Below, piece after piece: positions 1 to 7,736 of a stretch of 64,000 nt of DNA. The DNA lies in assembly GCF_015694735.1 (NCBI RefSeq), contig NZ_JADQDP010000004.1, positions 186,001-250,000 of the forward strand, read 5' to 3'. The translations under genes were made by a program, and so were the position numbers. The notes under the pieces are model-generated. The model saw nothing but the letters and a program-made list of their open reading frames with translations. It searched no databases and was not told where the DNA came from. Numbering within the stretch: the stretch's first letter is position 1; each line of letters begins with the position of its first letter. This DNA is from Hymenobacter properus (lineage in GTDB: Bacteria > Bacteroidota > Bacteroidia > Cytophagales > Hymenobacteraceae).

Positions 1-1274
1 ATAAGCAGGAAGATGGACAGCGCCAGCTGCCACGCCGGCACCCCAAACGGCAGCCGGATGACCATAGCAATGGGCGAGGTAAACGGTATCATCGACATCC
101 AAAAGGCCACTGGTCCGTCGGGGTTGCGCAAAATCACCGACACGCCCACGATGTAGCTCAGAATGAGCGGCATGGTAATGGGCATCATGAATTGCTGGGT
201 GTCGGTCTGGTCGTCCACGGCCGCGCCCACAGCGCCGAACAGCGCACCGTACAGCAAGTAGCCACCCAGGAAATACACAATGAAGCCGAACAAGATGGTG
301 CCCAGCGGCAGGTTGGCCAGCGTCTCGAAGATGTTCAGACGGCTGGCCGGATTAGCTTGCTTAGTGCCTTGCTGCATGTTTTTGTCGAAGGTAGCCGCGG
401 CTGAGCGCGGCTCATCGTCGGACGCAGCTGCAGCACCAGAGGCCGAAGCAGGCGTAGCGGCAACTTCGGTTTTGGGCTGGTCATCTTTTGTCACCAGTGG
501 CAGTAGCACCGAGCTGGCCCCAAAAGACAGCAGCCCCCACATCAGAAACTGGGTGAGGCCCACAGCGGCAATGCCCATGATTTTGCCCATCATCAGGTCA
601 AACGGCTTCACCGACGACAGCATCACTTCCATGATGCGGCTCGACTTCTCCTCCCCTACCCCGCGCATAATCTGCACGCCGTAGATGAATATAAACAAGT
701 AGATAGCCAGCGCCAGCGCGTATGACATGCCCGAGGTAGCCAGGGCGTTGCTGTTGGCTTCCTTACCCGTTTCATCCAGGCTGATGGCTTGCAGGTCTAC
801 CTTCGAGCGCAGGCGGTCGAGCTGCTCCTGCGAGAGGCCCGACTTCTGCATTTTCAGCTCCGAAAAGGCCTTATTGAGGGCATTTTCCACGGCCAACTGC
901 TTCTTGAGGCTGATGTTGCCCTTGCCAAAAAACTGCACGCCTGTGGGCTTCTCCACGTCGAGGCCGGCGGGCAAATACACCAGGCCGTCGTGCTTGGCTT
1001 TCTGGAAGCCCTTCTTGGCCTCGGCCAGCGTGCCGGCGGCGGTTTCGAAGCGCAGTTGCGGGGTGCTCACGAGGCGGCTGGCCACATTCAGGCCGGAGTC
1101 ATCGCGCACCTCCACCACGTCGGTAGTGTCATTGTCGGAGCTGGCAATTTTGGCCACAAATACCCCGAAGCCCGCCAGCAGTAGCGGCACGGCCAGGGTG
1201 AGGACGATAAATGCTTTTTTGCGTACCCGCGTGAGGTATTCGCGCTGAGCAACGAGTAAAAATTTAGAAGCCAT
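1..1274 (-). CDS. ABC-2 type transporter permease, NatB-like (3' end beyond window)
   Basis: This is the membrane subunit of an ABC exporter of the NatB/ABC-2 family. About 424 residues are visible and the gene runs off the left edge. The start ATG is at 1274-1272 and the protein opens MASKFLLVAQREYLTRVRKK, a basic cytoplasmic leader followed by a hydrophobic helix at about residues 22-42. A long polar extracytoplasmic region then precedes further membrane helices (for example LALAIYLFIFIYGVQIMRG), followed by EEKSSRIMEVMLSSVKP, the conserved stretch of this family. An Ala/Ser-rich linker interrupts the membrane domain. It lies directly downstream of the ATPase gene at 1400-2341 and should pair with it. 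The substrate cannot be told from sequence; Na+ export is known only for the NatAB founders. Confidence 0.85.
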   Translation of the reverse strand, partial: MASKFLLVAQREYLTRVRKKAFIVLTLAVPLLLAGFGVFVAKIASSDNDTTDVVEVRDDSGLNVASRLVSTPQLRFETAAGTLAEAKKGFQKAKHDGLVYLPAGLDVEKPTGVQFFGKGNISLKKQLAVENALNKAFSELKMQKSGLSQEQLDRLRSKVDLQAISLDETGKEANSNALATSGMSYALALAIYLFIFIYGVQIMRGVGEEKSSRIMEVMLSSVKPFDLMMGKIMGIAAVGLTQFLMWGLLSFGASSVLLPLVTKDDQPKTEVAATPASASGAAAASDDEPRSAAATFDKNMQQGTKQANPASRLNIFETLANLPLGTILFGFIVYFLGGYLLYGALFGAVGAAVDDQTDTQQFMMPITMPLILSYIVGVSVILRNPDGPVAFWMSMIPFTSPIAMVIRLPFGVPAWQLALSIFLL

Positions 1275-1288
1275 GTTGTTTTCTACTT

Positions 1289-1395
1289 TGTCATCCTGAG
1301 CGCAGCGAAGGACCTTTTCACGTCCGCGCGCTCTAATGAATTATCTCCTGATGAAAGCAGCCGTGAGAAGGTCCTTCGCTGCGCTCAGGATGACA
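1289..1395. repeat. Palindromic intergenic repeat, family 1, copy A
   Basis: Two arms of about 34 nt (1289-1322 and 1362-1395) are near-perfect inverted repeats. The left arm begins TGTCATCCTGAGCGCAGCG and continues AAGGACCTTTTCACG. A spacer of about 39 nt separates the arms. It fills almost the whole gap between the two ABC genes, so it should be transcribed as one long hairpin in their shared mRNA. Confidence 0.9.
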
Positions 1396-1399
1396 GACA

Positions 1400-2341
1400 C
1401 TAGTTTACGGTTTCCTCCACCAGCGTTTCAGGCATGGTTTCGCGCACGCGCCGGATAAAAATCTCGTTGATGCTCGGGATTTTCTCGCGGAAGGCCTCCA
1501 CCTCCACCGCTCCGATGAGGTAGCGCAGCAGGTCATTAGGCCGCACACCGGCGTGGAGCTGCACGCGCGCATAGAAGTGGCCGTTTTCTCGCTCTTTCTG
1601 CTCCAGCACCTCAAAATCGGGGTGCACCACCATCAGCTTGCCTTTACCCTCCACCTCATAGGTGTTGGTTTTGAACTGGTCCCGAATGAGGCCCACCGGC
1701 CCATCGAGCACCTTACGCGAGCGGTTGATGAGAGCAATGTGGTCGCACATCTCCTCCACTGACTCCATGCGGTGCGTCGAGAAAATGATGCTGGCACCCT
1801 CCTGCTTCAGACGCAAAATCTCGTCTTTCAGCAGGTTGGCGTTAATGGGGTCGAAGCCGGAGAAGGGCTCGTCGAGAATAATCAGCTTCGGTTCGTGCAG
1901 CACCGTGGCAATGAACTGCACCTTCTGCTGCATGCCCTTGCTGAGGTCTTCCACATTTTTGCCGGCCCACTCCTTTATCTCGAAGCGGTTCAGCCACTGC
2001 TTAATGCGGGCCGTGGCATCGCTGCGGCTAAGGCCGCGCAATTGGGCCAGATAGAGCAGCTGCTCGCCCACTTTCATCTTTTTATACAGCCCCCGCTCCT
2101 CGGGCAGGTAGCCGATTTCGGCAATGTGCGCAGGGTTCAGTCGCTCGCCGCGGAAGCGGATTTCGCCCTCGTCGGCGCCCGTAATCTGGGTGATGATGCG
2201 GATGAGCGAGGTTTTGCCCGCGCCGTTGGGCCCGAGCAGGCCGAAGATGCTGCCCTCCGGAATGGCGAGGCTCACGCCTGAGAGAGCGACGTGGTTGGCG
2301 TATGCCTTGCGCACGTCGATGGCTTCCAAAATTGGTTTCAC
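1400..2341 (-). CDS. ABC transporter ATP-binding protein, NatA-like
   Basis: This is the cytoplasmic ATPase of an ABC exporter and should power the permease encoded just downstream. Starting at the GTG at 2341-2339 it has 313 residues. Walker A is GPNGAGKT at about 37-44, the signature is LSKGMQQ at about 133-139, and Walker B is LIILDEP at about 153-159, followed by the switch histidine in STHRM. The C-terminal third after the ABC core matches the extra domain of NatA-type ATPases. An in-frame ATG at 2392 would add 17 residues, but the alignment to ABC proteins begins at KPILEAIDVRKAY, so I prefer the GTG. A palindromic repeat lies between this gene and the permease. Confidence 0.88.
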   Translation of the reverse strand: MKPILEAIDVRKAYANHVALSGVSLAIPEGSIFGLLGPNGAGKTSLIRIITQITGADEGEIRFRGERLNPAHIAEIGYLPEERGLYKKMKVGEQLLYLAQLRGLSRSDATARIKQWLNRFEIKEWAGKNVEDLSKGMQQKVQFIATVLHEPKLIILDEPFSGFDPINANLLKDEILRLKQEGASIIFSTHRMESVEEMCDHIALINRSRKVLDGPVGLIRDQFKTNTYEVEGKGKLMVVHPDFEVLEQKERENGHFYARVQLHAGVRPNDLLRYLIGAVEVEAFREKIPSINEIFIRRVRETMPETLVEETVN

Positions 2342-2492
2342 AGAAAGAAGGCTTGGTTGGCGGGTTAAATGTAGAGGAATGTCGCTCAGCAAAAATATCA
2401 GTTGCTGCCCGCTGCTGCTAGTGGCTGGGCGCCAAGCGGCGGCAAAGCGGCCCCAAACGGCGAATAAGACCGATAAGCGGGGCCGGGCGCCT

Positions 2493-3134
2493 TTAGTGAG
2501 CGGCGGGCTCGGGCTCGGCCAGTTCGCGCAGGCTGGCTTCCAGCCGGTCGAGGTGCTGGCCGTAGAGGCGCTGCAGGTAGCGCTTCGTCACACTGGCTAC
2601 GGGCAGGTAGAGCAGCGCCGGCAGCACCACTACCAGGCCCACGATGAGCACCATGCCGAAACCCGAAGTCAGCGCGATTTCGCGCTTCGAGGTCGACACC
2701 ACCATTAGCACGTTCAGCAGCCCGCCAACCGGCAGCATGGCCAGCGTGAAGCGGTAGTAGAAGCGGATGAGCGCGCGCAGGCCACCGTCGAGGCGTAGCA
2801 GGTGAGCGCGGAGGTCGCCGGCCGGGTCGGCCATGCGGCGCAGCAGGTGCAGCTTGCGGTAGAGGTACACGATGCACACGGCCCCGATGGCCGCCAGCAC
2901 GCCGCCCGCCACCCGCAGCCAAAGTACCTGCGCTAGTCCGGCCAGCGCCAGCGCCCCCACAAGGATGCCAATATTGGCCCACAACTCCCACCGGGCGCTC
3001 CGGCGCAATTTGTCAATAATGCCATCGGACTGCCGGGCCAGCAGCCGCGTCAGGGCCGCTGCGTCGAGCGGAGCGGGCGCATCGGCCGGCGCAGGCTGCT
3101 GCCACTGGCGGCGGAGTTCATCGAGTTCCATCAT
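2493..3134 (-). CDS. Membrane protein coupled to the ECF sigma factor, possible anti-sigma factor
   Basis: The protein has 213 residues. An N-terminal cytoplasmic stretch (MMELDELRRQWQQ, Pro/Ala-rich) is followed by four hydrophobic segments at about 50-70, 75-92, 128-148 and 155-180, then a charged C-terminus. I do not recognise a named domain. Its ATG overlaps the sigma factor stop by ATGA (3134-3131), so the two are translationally coupled. Small membrane proteins in this position commonly bind and hold the partner sigma factor, and the short polar N-terminus could do this. That role is inferred from position only; no zinc-binding anti-sigma motif (HxxxCxxC) is visible. Confidence 0.7.
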   Translation of the reverse strand: MMELDELRRQWQQPAPADAPAPLDAAALTRLLARQSDGIIDKLRRSARWELWANIGILVGALALAGLAQVLWLRVAGGVLAAIGAVCIVYLYRKLHLLRRMADPAGDLRAHLLRLDGGLRALIRFYYRFTLAMLPVGGLLNVLMVVSTSKREIALTSGFGMVLIVGLVVVLPALLYLPVASVTKRYLQRLYGQHLDRLEASLRELAEPEPAAH

Positions 3135-3643
3135 CGGGCGGCGGGGACTAAAAAGGCGCGGAGTTTTTCCTGCACGCGGTGCATTTTCACGCGCACGTTG
3201 TTTTGGGTGATGCCCAGAATGTCGGCCATTTCTTCATAGGGCCGGTCTTCGAGGTAAAGCAGAATGAAGGCCTTGTCCACGTCCGACAGCCGGCCAATGG
3301 CGCGGTAGAGCTGGGCGCGGTCGTCGGCGTCGTAGCCGGTTTCGGGGGCCTGGGCCACGGCCAGCGCCTCGGCGTCCAGCTCGGTCGGGGCCGGGCGGCG
3401 GGTGCGCTGGCGCAGGTTCGAGATGGCCACGTTCAGGGCAATGCGGTAGAGCCAGGTGCTGAGCTTGGCGTTGGCCTGGGGCACGTAGCGCGGCCACGCC
3501 CGCCACAGCTGCAGCACCATTTCCTGAAACAGGTCCTGCCGGTCGTCGGCGTCCTGGCAGTAGAGCCGGGCTACGCGCCGCAGCAGCGGTTGGTACTCGT
3601 GCAGCGCGGCAACAAAATCAGCAGAAGGGGCGGCGGAGGCCAT
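3131..3643 (-). CDS. ECF-type RNA polymerase sigma factor
   Basis: This 170-residue sigma-70-family factor of the extracytoplasmic-function type redirects RNA polymerase to a dedicated regulon. Region 2 spans about 12-80 and includes DADDRQDLFQEMVLQLWRAW, with the typical D-L-x-Q-E motif and core-binding helix. Region 4 spans about 112-165, with LSDVDKAFILLYLEDRPYEE and the helix-turn-helix MADILGITQNNVRVKMHRV. Region 3 is absent, as expected for the type. The downstream membrane gene overlaps it by 4 nt. Its own promoter was not identified. Confidence 0.92.
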   Translation of the reverse strand: MASAAPSADFVAALHEYQPLLRRVARLYCQDADDRQDLFQEMVLQLWRAWPRYVPQANAKLSTWLYRIALNVAISNLRQRTRRPAPTELDAEALAVAQAPETGYDADDRAQLYRAIGRLSDVDKAFILLYLEDRPYEEMADILGITQNNVRVKMHRVQEKLRAFLVPAAR

Positions 3644-3730
3644 GCGGCGGGTAAGGGTTTCGGGAAGTGAATCGGTCGCGACAATACAGCATTACACGCC
3701 CGATTAAAATATTTTCCAACAACCCACAAG

Positions 3731-3826
3731 AACGTCATGCTGAGCGCAGCCGAAGCTTCTCTACTGCAGCAGTAAATATGATTACTCGCGCGGTAGAGCT
3801 GCTTCGGCTGCGCTCAGCATGACGTT
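3731..3826. repeat. Palindromic intergenic repeat, family 1, subfamily 2, copy B
   Basis: The arms AACGTCATGCTGAGCGCAGC...GAAGC and GCTTCGGCTGCGCTCAGCAT...GACGTT face each other around a spacer containing AGTAAATATGATTACTCGCG. The core TGAGCGCAGC is shared with copy A, but this copy has CATGCTGAG where copy A has CATCCTGAG. It lies between the sigma factor promoter region and the terminator of dnaJ. Confidence 0.88.
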
Positions 3827-3846
3827 CTGCTAATTAGTTAGTAAAC

Positions 3847-3884
3847 AAAAAGCCCCGTCTGACCTCTGGTCTGACAGGGCTTTT
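3847..3884 (-). terminator. Rho-independent terminator of the grpE-dnaJ unit
   Basis: AAAAGCCCCGTCTGACC and GGTCTGACAGGGCTTTT form a stem with one mismatch and a 3-4 nt loop. Read on the minus strand it ends in a T-run, 20 nt beyond the dnaJ stop codon. The A-run on the other flank could let it work in both directions. Confidence 0.85.
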
Positions 3885-3903
3885 CAACTATTCACGTCTA
3901 GGC

Positions 3904-5043
3904 CTACTGGAAATACTCCTTCACTTTCTCGAAGAAGCCCTTCTCATTTTTGCCGGGGTGTGGCGTAAAGTTGTCCGAGTCGCGCAGCTTCTCCAGTAGC
4001 TCGCGCTCCTGGCTGCTCACGTTCTTGGGCGTCCACACGTTGAGGTGGATGAGCTGGTCGCCGCGGCCGTAGCCGTTGATGTCCTTGATGCCCTTGCCGC
4101 GCAAACGCAGGATTTTGCCAGGCTGGGTGCCGGGGTCTACCTTGATTTTCACCTTGCCCTCGATGGTGGGCACTTCCAGGCTGGCGCCCAGGGCGGCATC
4201 CACGAACGAGATGTACTGCTCGAACATGATGTTGTTGCCGTCGCGCTTCAGGAACTCGTGCGGCTCCTCCTCAATCTGGATGAGCAGGTCGCCGGGCACG
4301 CCGCCGCGCTCGGGGAAATTGCCTTTGCCGTTCATGCTCAACTGCATGTCGTTGGCCACGCCGGCGGGGATGTTGATGGGAATCACCTCCTCATGCAGCT
4401 GGCGGCCTTCGCCTTTGCACACGTCGCAGGTGCTCACAATGGTTTTGCCCTCGCCGTGGCAGGTGGGGCAGGTGCTGCTGCTCACCATCTGGCCAAGCAT
4501 GGTGTTCACCACGCGCTTGGTTTGGCCCTGGCCCTGGCAGGTGGGGCAGGTTTTGAGGTCGGTGCCGTTTTTGGCACCGGTGCCGCTGCAGGGCTGGCAG
4601 GCCACATAGCGCTTCACCTTGATTTTCTTCTCGACGCCGTTGGCAATTTCCTCAAGGTCGAGCTTCAGCTTGATGCGCAGATTCGAACCCTTCTTCTGGC
4701 GCCGGCCGCCACCCTGGCGCCCGCCCCCGAAGAAGCCCTCGAAGCCACCGCCACCGAAGATGTCGCCGAACTGCGAGAAGATGTCCTCCATGTTCTGCGG
4801 GCCGCCGCCGCCGCCGCCCATGCCCTGGTGGCCATACCGGTCGTAGCGCGCACGCTTGTCGGCGTTGCTGAGCACCTCGTACGCCTCGGCTGCCTCCTTG
4901 AATTTGTCCTCGGCCGTGGGGTCGTCGGGGTTCTTATCGGGGTGGTACTTGATGGCCATCTTGCGGTAGGCCGACTTGATAACGTCGCCCTCCGCGTTTT
5001 TGGCAACTCCTAATACCTCGTAATAATCGCGCTTCGTAGCCAT
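3904..5043 (-). CDS. dnaJ: Chaperone protein DnaJ
   Basis: This is the Hsp40 co-chaperone that delivers unfolded clients to DnaK and stimulates its ATPase. It has 379 residues, the usual length. The J domain (1-70) opens KRDYYEVLGVAKNAEGDVIK and carries the HPD motif in YHPDKNPDD. A Gly/Phe-rich linker (about 73-115) follows, with long glycine runs. The zinc domain (about 150-225) has four CxxCxGxG modules: CQPCSGTG, CPTCQGQG, CPTCHGEG and CDVCKGEG. The C-terminal substrate-binding domain is complete. It is downstream of grpE on the same strand, with a palindromic repeat between them and a terminator after it. dnaK is not in the window. Confidence 0.98.
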   Translation of the reverse strand: MATKRDYYEVLGVAKNAEGDVIKSAYRKMAIKYHPDKNPDDPTAEDKFKEAAEAYEVLSNADKRARYDRYGHQGMGGGGGGPQNMEDIFSQFGDIFGGGGFEGFFGGGRQGGGRRQKKGSNLRIKLKLDLEEIANGVEKKIKVKRYVACQPCSGTGAKNGTDLKTCPTCQGQGQTKRVVNTMLGQMVSSSTCPTCHGEGKTIVSTCDVCKGEGRQLHEEVIPINIPAGVANDMQLSMNGKGNFPERGGVPGDLLIQIEEEPHEFLKRDGNNIMFEQYISFVDAALGASLEVPTIEGKVKIKVDPGTQPGKILRLRGKGIKDINGYGRGDQLIHLNVWTPKNVSSQERELLEKLRDSDNFTPHPGKNEKGFFEKVKEYFQ

Positions 5044-5062
5044 CTGCGTGGTTGTATCTGAA

Positions 5063-5153
5063 GGTCATGTTGAGCGAAACCGAAGCATCTCTACTGCGAT
5101 AGTAAATAGATTACTCGCGCGGTAGAGATGCTTCGACTTCGCTCAGCATGACC
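5063..5153. repeat. Palindromic intergenic repeat, family 1, subfamily 2, copy C
   Basis: The left arm begins GGTCATGTTGAGCGAAACCG and the right arm ends TTCGCTCAGCATGACC. The spacer contains AGTAAATAGATTACTCGCGC, almost the same as in copy B, so whole units are homologous and not just the arms. It sits between grpE and dnaJ and should be transcribed with them. Confidence 0.88.
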
Positions 5154-5187
5154 GTCTTATTTATTGTTCTAAATCCAAACCCTAAAA

Positions 5188-5766
5188 TTACTGCCCAAGC
5201 ACCACTTTGGCGTGGCGAATTACTTTATCACCTAAATAATAGCCCTGCTCCACCACGTCCACGATTTTGCCTTTCAGGTCGTCGCTGGGCGCGGGAATCT
5301 GGGTGATGGCCTCGTGCAGCTCGGCATCGAAGTCGCCGCCCTTGGCCTCCATTTGGGTCAAACCCTTTTGTTGCAGGGTTTTGTTCAGCTTGTTCTGAAT
5401 AATATCGATGCTTTCGCGCACAGCACCCGCATCGGTGGTGCTGGCGGTGGCGGCGCGGGCCCGGTCGAAGTCGTCGAGCACCGGCAGCAGGGCCGTCATC
5501 AACTCCTGGTTGGCGGTTTTGAACAGCTCGATGCGCTCCTTGGTGGTGCGGCGCTTGTAATTCTCAAACTCAGCAGCCAGGCGCAGGTACTTGTCCTTAA
5601 GGTCGGCCAGCTCGGCGTCGGTGCGCGAGGCAGCGGGCTGCGGGGCACCGGTGGCCGTCATGTTCGGGTCGGTGGTTTCGCCGTCGGCGTCGGCCATTTC
5701 GCCAGCTACGTGGTTGGGGTCGGCGGACAGGTTGTCGTCCTGCGGCAAGTTATTCTCGTTAGCCAT
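5188..5766 (-). CDS. grpE: Nucleotide exchange factor GrpE
   Basis: This is the dimeric exchange factor that releases ADP from DnaK. From the ATG at 5766 it has 192 residues. The first 60 or so are acidic and disordered (MANENNLPQDDNL onward). A long helical region with DLKDKYLRLAAEFENYKRRT follows, the most conserved part of GrpE, and then the beta-domain with EQGYYLGDKVIRHAKVVLGQ at the C-terminus. An upstream in-frame ATG at 5799 would add MKNPFRRIFPQ; I prefer 5766 because GrpE leaders are normally acidic. I looked for a CIRCE operator upstream and found none. Confidence 0.96.
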   Translation of the reverse strand: MANENNLPQDDNLSADPNHVAGEMADADGETTDPNMTATGAPQPAASRTDAELADLKDKYLRLAAEFENYKRRTTKERIELFKTANQELMTALLPVLDDFDRARAATASTTDAGAVRESIDIIQNKLNKTLQQKGLTQMEAKGGDFDAELHEAITQIPAPSDDLKGKIVDVVEQGYYLGDKVIRHAKVVLGQ

Positions 5767-5910
5767 TTGCGGAAATATTCGTCGGAAGGGGTTTTTCACG
5801 GGGTTAGCCGGTTAGTCACGTGGCGGGCGCAAGGAGTGGGCCAAAGCGGCCAGGGCTGCCATAGTGGCACAAGAATCATTAGTTTTACGATTCTCAAAAA
5901 CTACCATACA

Positions 5911-6561
5911 ATGAGCCCTTCTTCTCAACAGCCTACTCAATTAAGCGTTGTTTATGTACTCACAAATCCAGCTATGCCCGGCATGGTAAAGATTGGACGC
6001 ACGAGTCACGATGATGCGAAGACTCGAATTGACCAGCTTTATACAACAGGTGTCCCTGTTCCATTCAATCTAGAATTCGTCTGCAAAGTACCGAACTCCG
6101 AAGAAGTTGAGAAAGCATTACACCAAGCATTTGCCCCTCATCGTGTTAATCCTAAGCGTGAATTCTTTACGATTGAAGCGAGTCAAGCAATTGTGATTTT
6201 GAAGTTGCTGCATGTTCAAGATGCAACAGTTGAAATTGAGAATCAACCAACCGCCATTAGCATTAGCCAATCAGAAGTCAATGCGGGGACACAACTAAAA
6301 AAGAAACGTCCGCCGCTCAACTTTACGGAGATGCAGATACCGCCAAACTCCGAACTCATTTGCAAAGTCAATGCAGCAGTAGCAATTGTGTTAGACTCCA
6401 AAAGAGTACAGTTGAATGGAGAAGAGATGTCTTTGACAGCGGCTACCCGCAAAGTGTTGAATATTGATTATAGTGTTGCTCCAAGTCCTTATTGGTCTTT
6501 TGATGGGCAACTGCTTCAAGAAATTTACAACAACACTTATGGACAGCTAACCGACGAATAA
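5911..6561 (+). CDS. T5orf172 (GIY-YIG-type) nuclease domain fused to a RAMA/DUF4357-like domain
   Basis: The protein has 216 residues. Residues 10-95 carry the T5orf172/MUG113 pattern of the GIY-YIG fold: VVYVLTNPAMPGMVKIGRTS, then the downstream LHQAF and REFF blocks, with conserved Tyr15, Arg30, His71 and Glu84. After a polar linker, about 136-212 resemble the RAMA/DUF4357 domain found on restriction-modification proteins: FTEMQIPPNSELI, VQLNGEEMSLTAATRKVL, PYWSFDGQLLQEIYNNTY. T5orf172 proteins are predicted DNA endonucleases and RAMA domains are predicted readers of DNA modification, so a modification-guided nuclease is a reasonable inference. The gene is clearly more AT-rich than its neighbours, sits on the opposite strand, and ends 2 nt before the obg stop, all signs of insertion. 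The ATG at 5911 is chosen because translation upstream of it shows no conserved features. Confidence 0.8.
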   Translation: MSPSSQQPTQLSVVYVLTNPAMPGMVKIGRTSHDDAKTRIDQLYTTGVPVPFNLEFVCKVPNSEEVEKALHQAFAPHRVNPKREFFTIEASQAIVILKLLHVQDATVEIENQPTAISISQSEVNAGTQLKKKRPPLNFTEMQIPPNSELICKVNAAVAIVLDSKRVQLNGEEMSLTAATRKVLNIDYSVAPSPYWSFDGQLLQEIYNNTYGQLTDE

Positions 6562-6563
6562 TC

Positions 6564-7556
6564 TTAGTTGTGCAGCGCCTTCCAAATCATATCCTTCAGC
6601 GGCACAATGTTCTTATTCGTGAGGCTGGAGATGAAGATGGACGGCACCTCCTCCGGGAGCGTGGCGCGGATTTCGGCTTCTAGCTCCTCGTCAATCATGT
6701 CGGACTTTGTGATGGCCAGCAGGCGCTTTTTGTCCAGCAGCTCGGGGTTGAACTGTTCCAGCTCGTTCACCAGCACCTGGTATTCGGCGGCGATGTCGGG
6801 CGAGTCGCAGCTTATCATAAAGAGCAGCATGGAGTTGCGCTCGATGTGGCGCAGGAAGCGGGTGCCCAGGCCCTTGCCCTCTGCCGCGCCCTCGATGATG
6901 CCGGGAATGTCGGCCATCACGAAGGATTTGTAGTCGCGGTAGGCCACCACGCCCAGGTTGGGCACCAGCGTGGTGAAGGCGTAATCGGCAATTTTGGGCT
7001 TGGCCGCGCTCACCACCGAGAGCAGGGTGCTCTTGCCCGCGTTGGGGAAGCCCACGAGGCCCACGTCGGCCAGCAGCTTTAGCTCCAGGATGACGGTGGC
7101 TTCCACGGCGGGCTCGCCGGGCTGGGCATACTCGGGCGCCTGGTTGATGGAATTCTTAAAATGGTCGTTGCCCCAGCCGCCGCGCCCGCCCGGCACCAAG
7201 ACGGCCCGCTGCCCGTGCTCAGTGATTTCAAGCATTTTCTCGCCGGTTTCGGCATTGCGCGCAATGGTGCCGAGGGGCACTTGCAACACAATGTCTTCGC
7301 CCTGGGCACCGGTGCGCAGGTTCTCGCCCCCGCCCTCACCGTCTTTGGCGAAAACGTGCTTCTGGTATTGCAGGTGCAGCAGCGTCCAGAGCTGCGAGTT
7401 GCCTTCGAGGATGATGTGGCCGCCGCGACCGCCGTCGCCGCCGTCGGGGCCGCCGTTGGGCAGGCCCTTGGCCCGGAAGTAGTGGCGCGAGCCCGCGCCG
7501 CCTTTGCCCGAGCGGCAGATGAGTTTGACGTAGTCGATGAAGTTATTGGAAGCCAC
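6564..7556 (-). CDS. obg: GTPase Obg (CgtA)
   Basis: This is the essential ribosome-associated GTPase of late 50S assembly. It has 330 residues, slightly shorter than enterobacterial Obg. The N-terminal Gly-rich Obg fold (1-157) contains FRAKGLPNGGPDGGDGGRGG and GGRGGWGNDHF. The G domain has G1 GFPNAGKS, the switch I region around FTTLVPNLGVV, G3 DIPGIIEGAAEGKGLG, and G4 TKSD. The variable C-terminal OCT domain is essentially absent. Translation starts at a GTG (7556-7554), giving MASNNFIDYVKL. It converges on the T5orf172 gene, with only 2 nt between the stops and no terminator visible. Confidence 0.96.
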   Translation of the reverse strand: MASNNFIDYVKLICRSGKGGAGSRHYFRAKGLPNGGPDGGDGGRGGHIILEGNSQLWTLLHLQYQKHVFAKDGEGGGENLRTGAQGEDIVLQVPLGTIARNAETGEKMLEITEHGQRAVLVPGGRGGWGNDHFKNSINQAPEYAQPGEPAVEATVILELKLLADVGLVGFPNAGKSTLLSVVSAAKPKIADYAFTTLVPNLGVVAYRDYKSFVMADIPGIIEGAAEGKGLGTRFLRHIERNSMLLFMISCDSPDIAAEYQVLVNELEQFNPELLDKKRLLAITKSDMIDEELEAEIRATLPEEVPSIFISSLTNKNIVPLKDMIWKALHN

Positions 7557-7583
7557 AGGGATTGGAATTGGATTGTAAAAGAA

Positions 7584-7698
7584 CTGTCATCCTGAGCGCA
7601 GCGAAGGACCCTGTCACGGTAGGAATGACGGCAGAGCAAACGCCCTAAAGTCAGTTTATCTAACGTGATAAGGTCCTTCGCTGCGCTCAGGATGACAG
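7584..7698. repeat. Palindromic intergenic repeat, family 1, copy D
   Basis: The left arm is CTGTCATCCTGAGCGCAGCG...AAGGACC and the right arm is GGTCCTTCGCTGCGCTCAGG...ATGACAG. The inner end of the right arm reads CGTGATAAGG, while the left has CCCTGTCACG, so the loop-proximal ends have drifted. It lies between adk and obg, which run in the same direction. Confidence 0.9.
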
Positions 7699-7736
7699 CC
7701 GTATTAGAAACAGACGGTCTTATTGAAAGCGCAAAT

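Noticed and set aside
5767..5910. CIRCE (HrcA) operator upstream of grpE
   Set aside because: I looked for TTAGCACTC-N9-GAGTGCTAA or a close variant in the region between grpE and the T5orf172 gene and found none.
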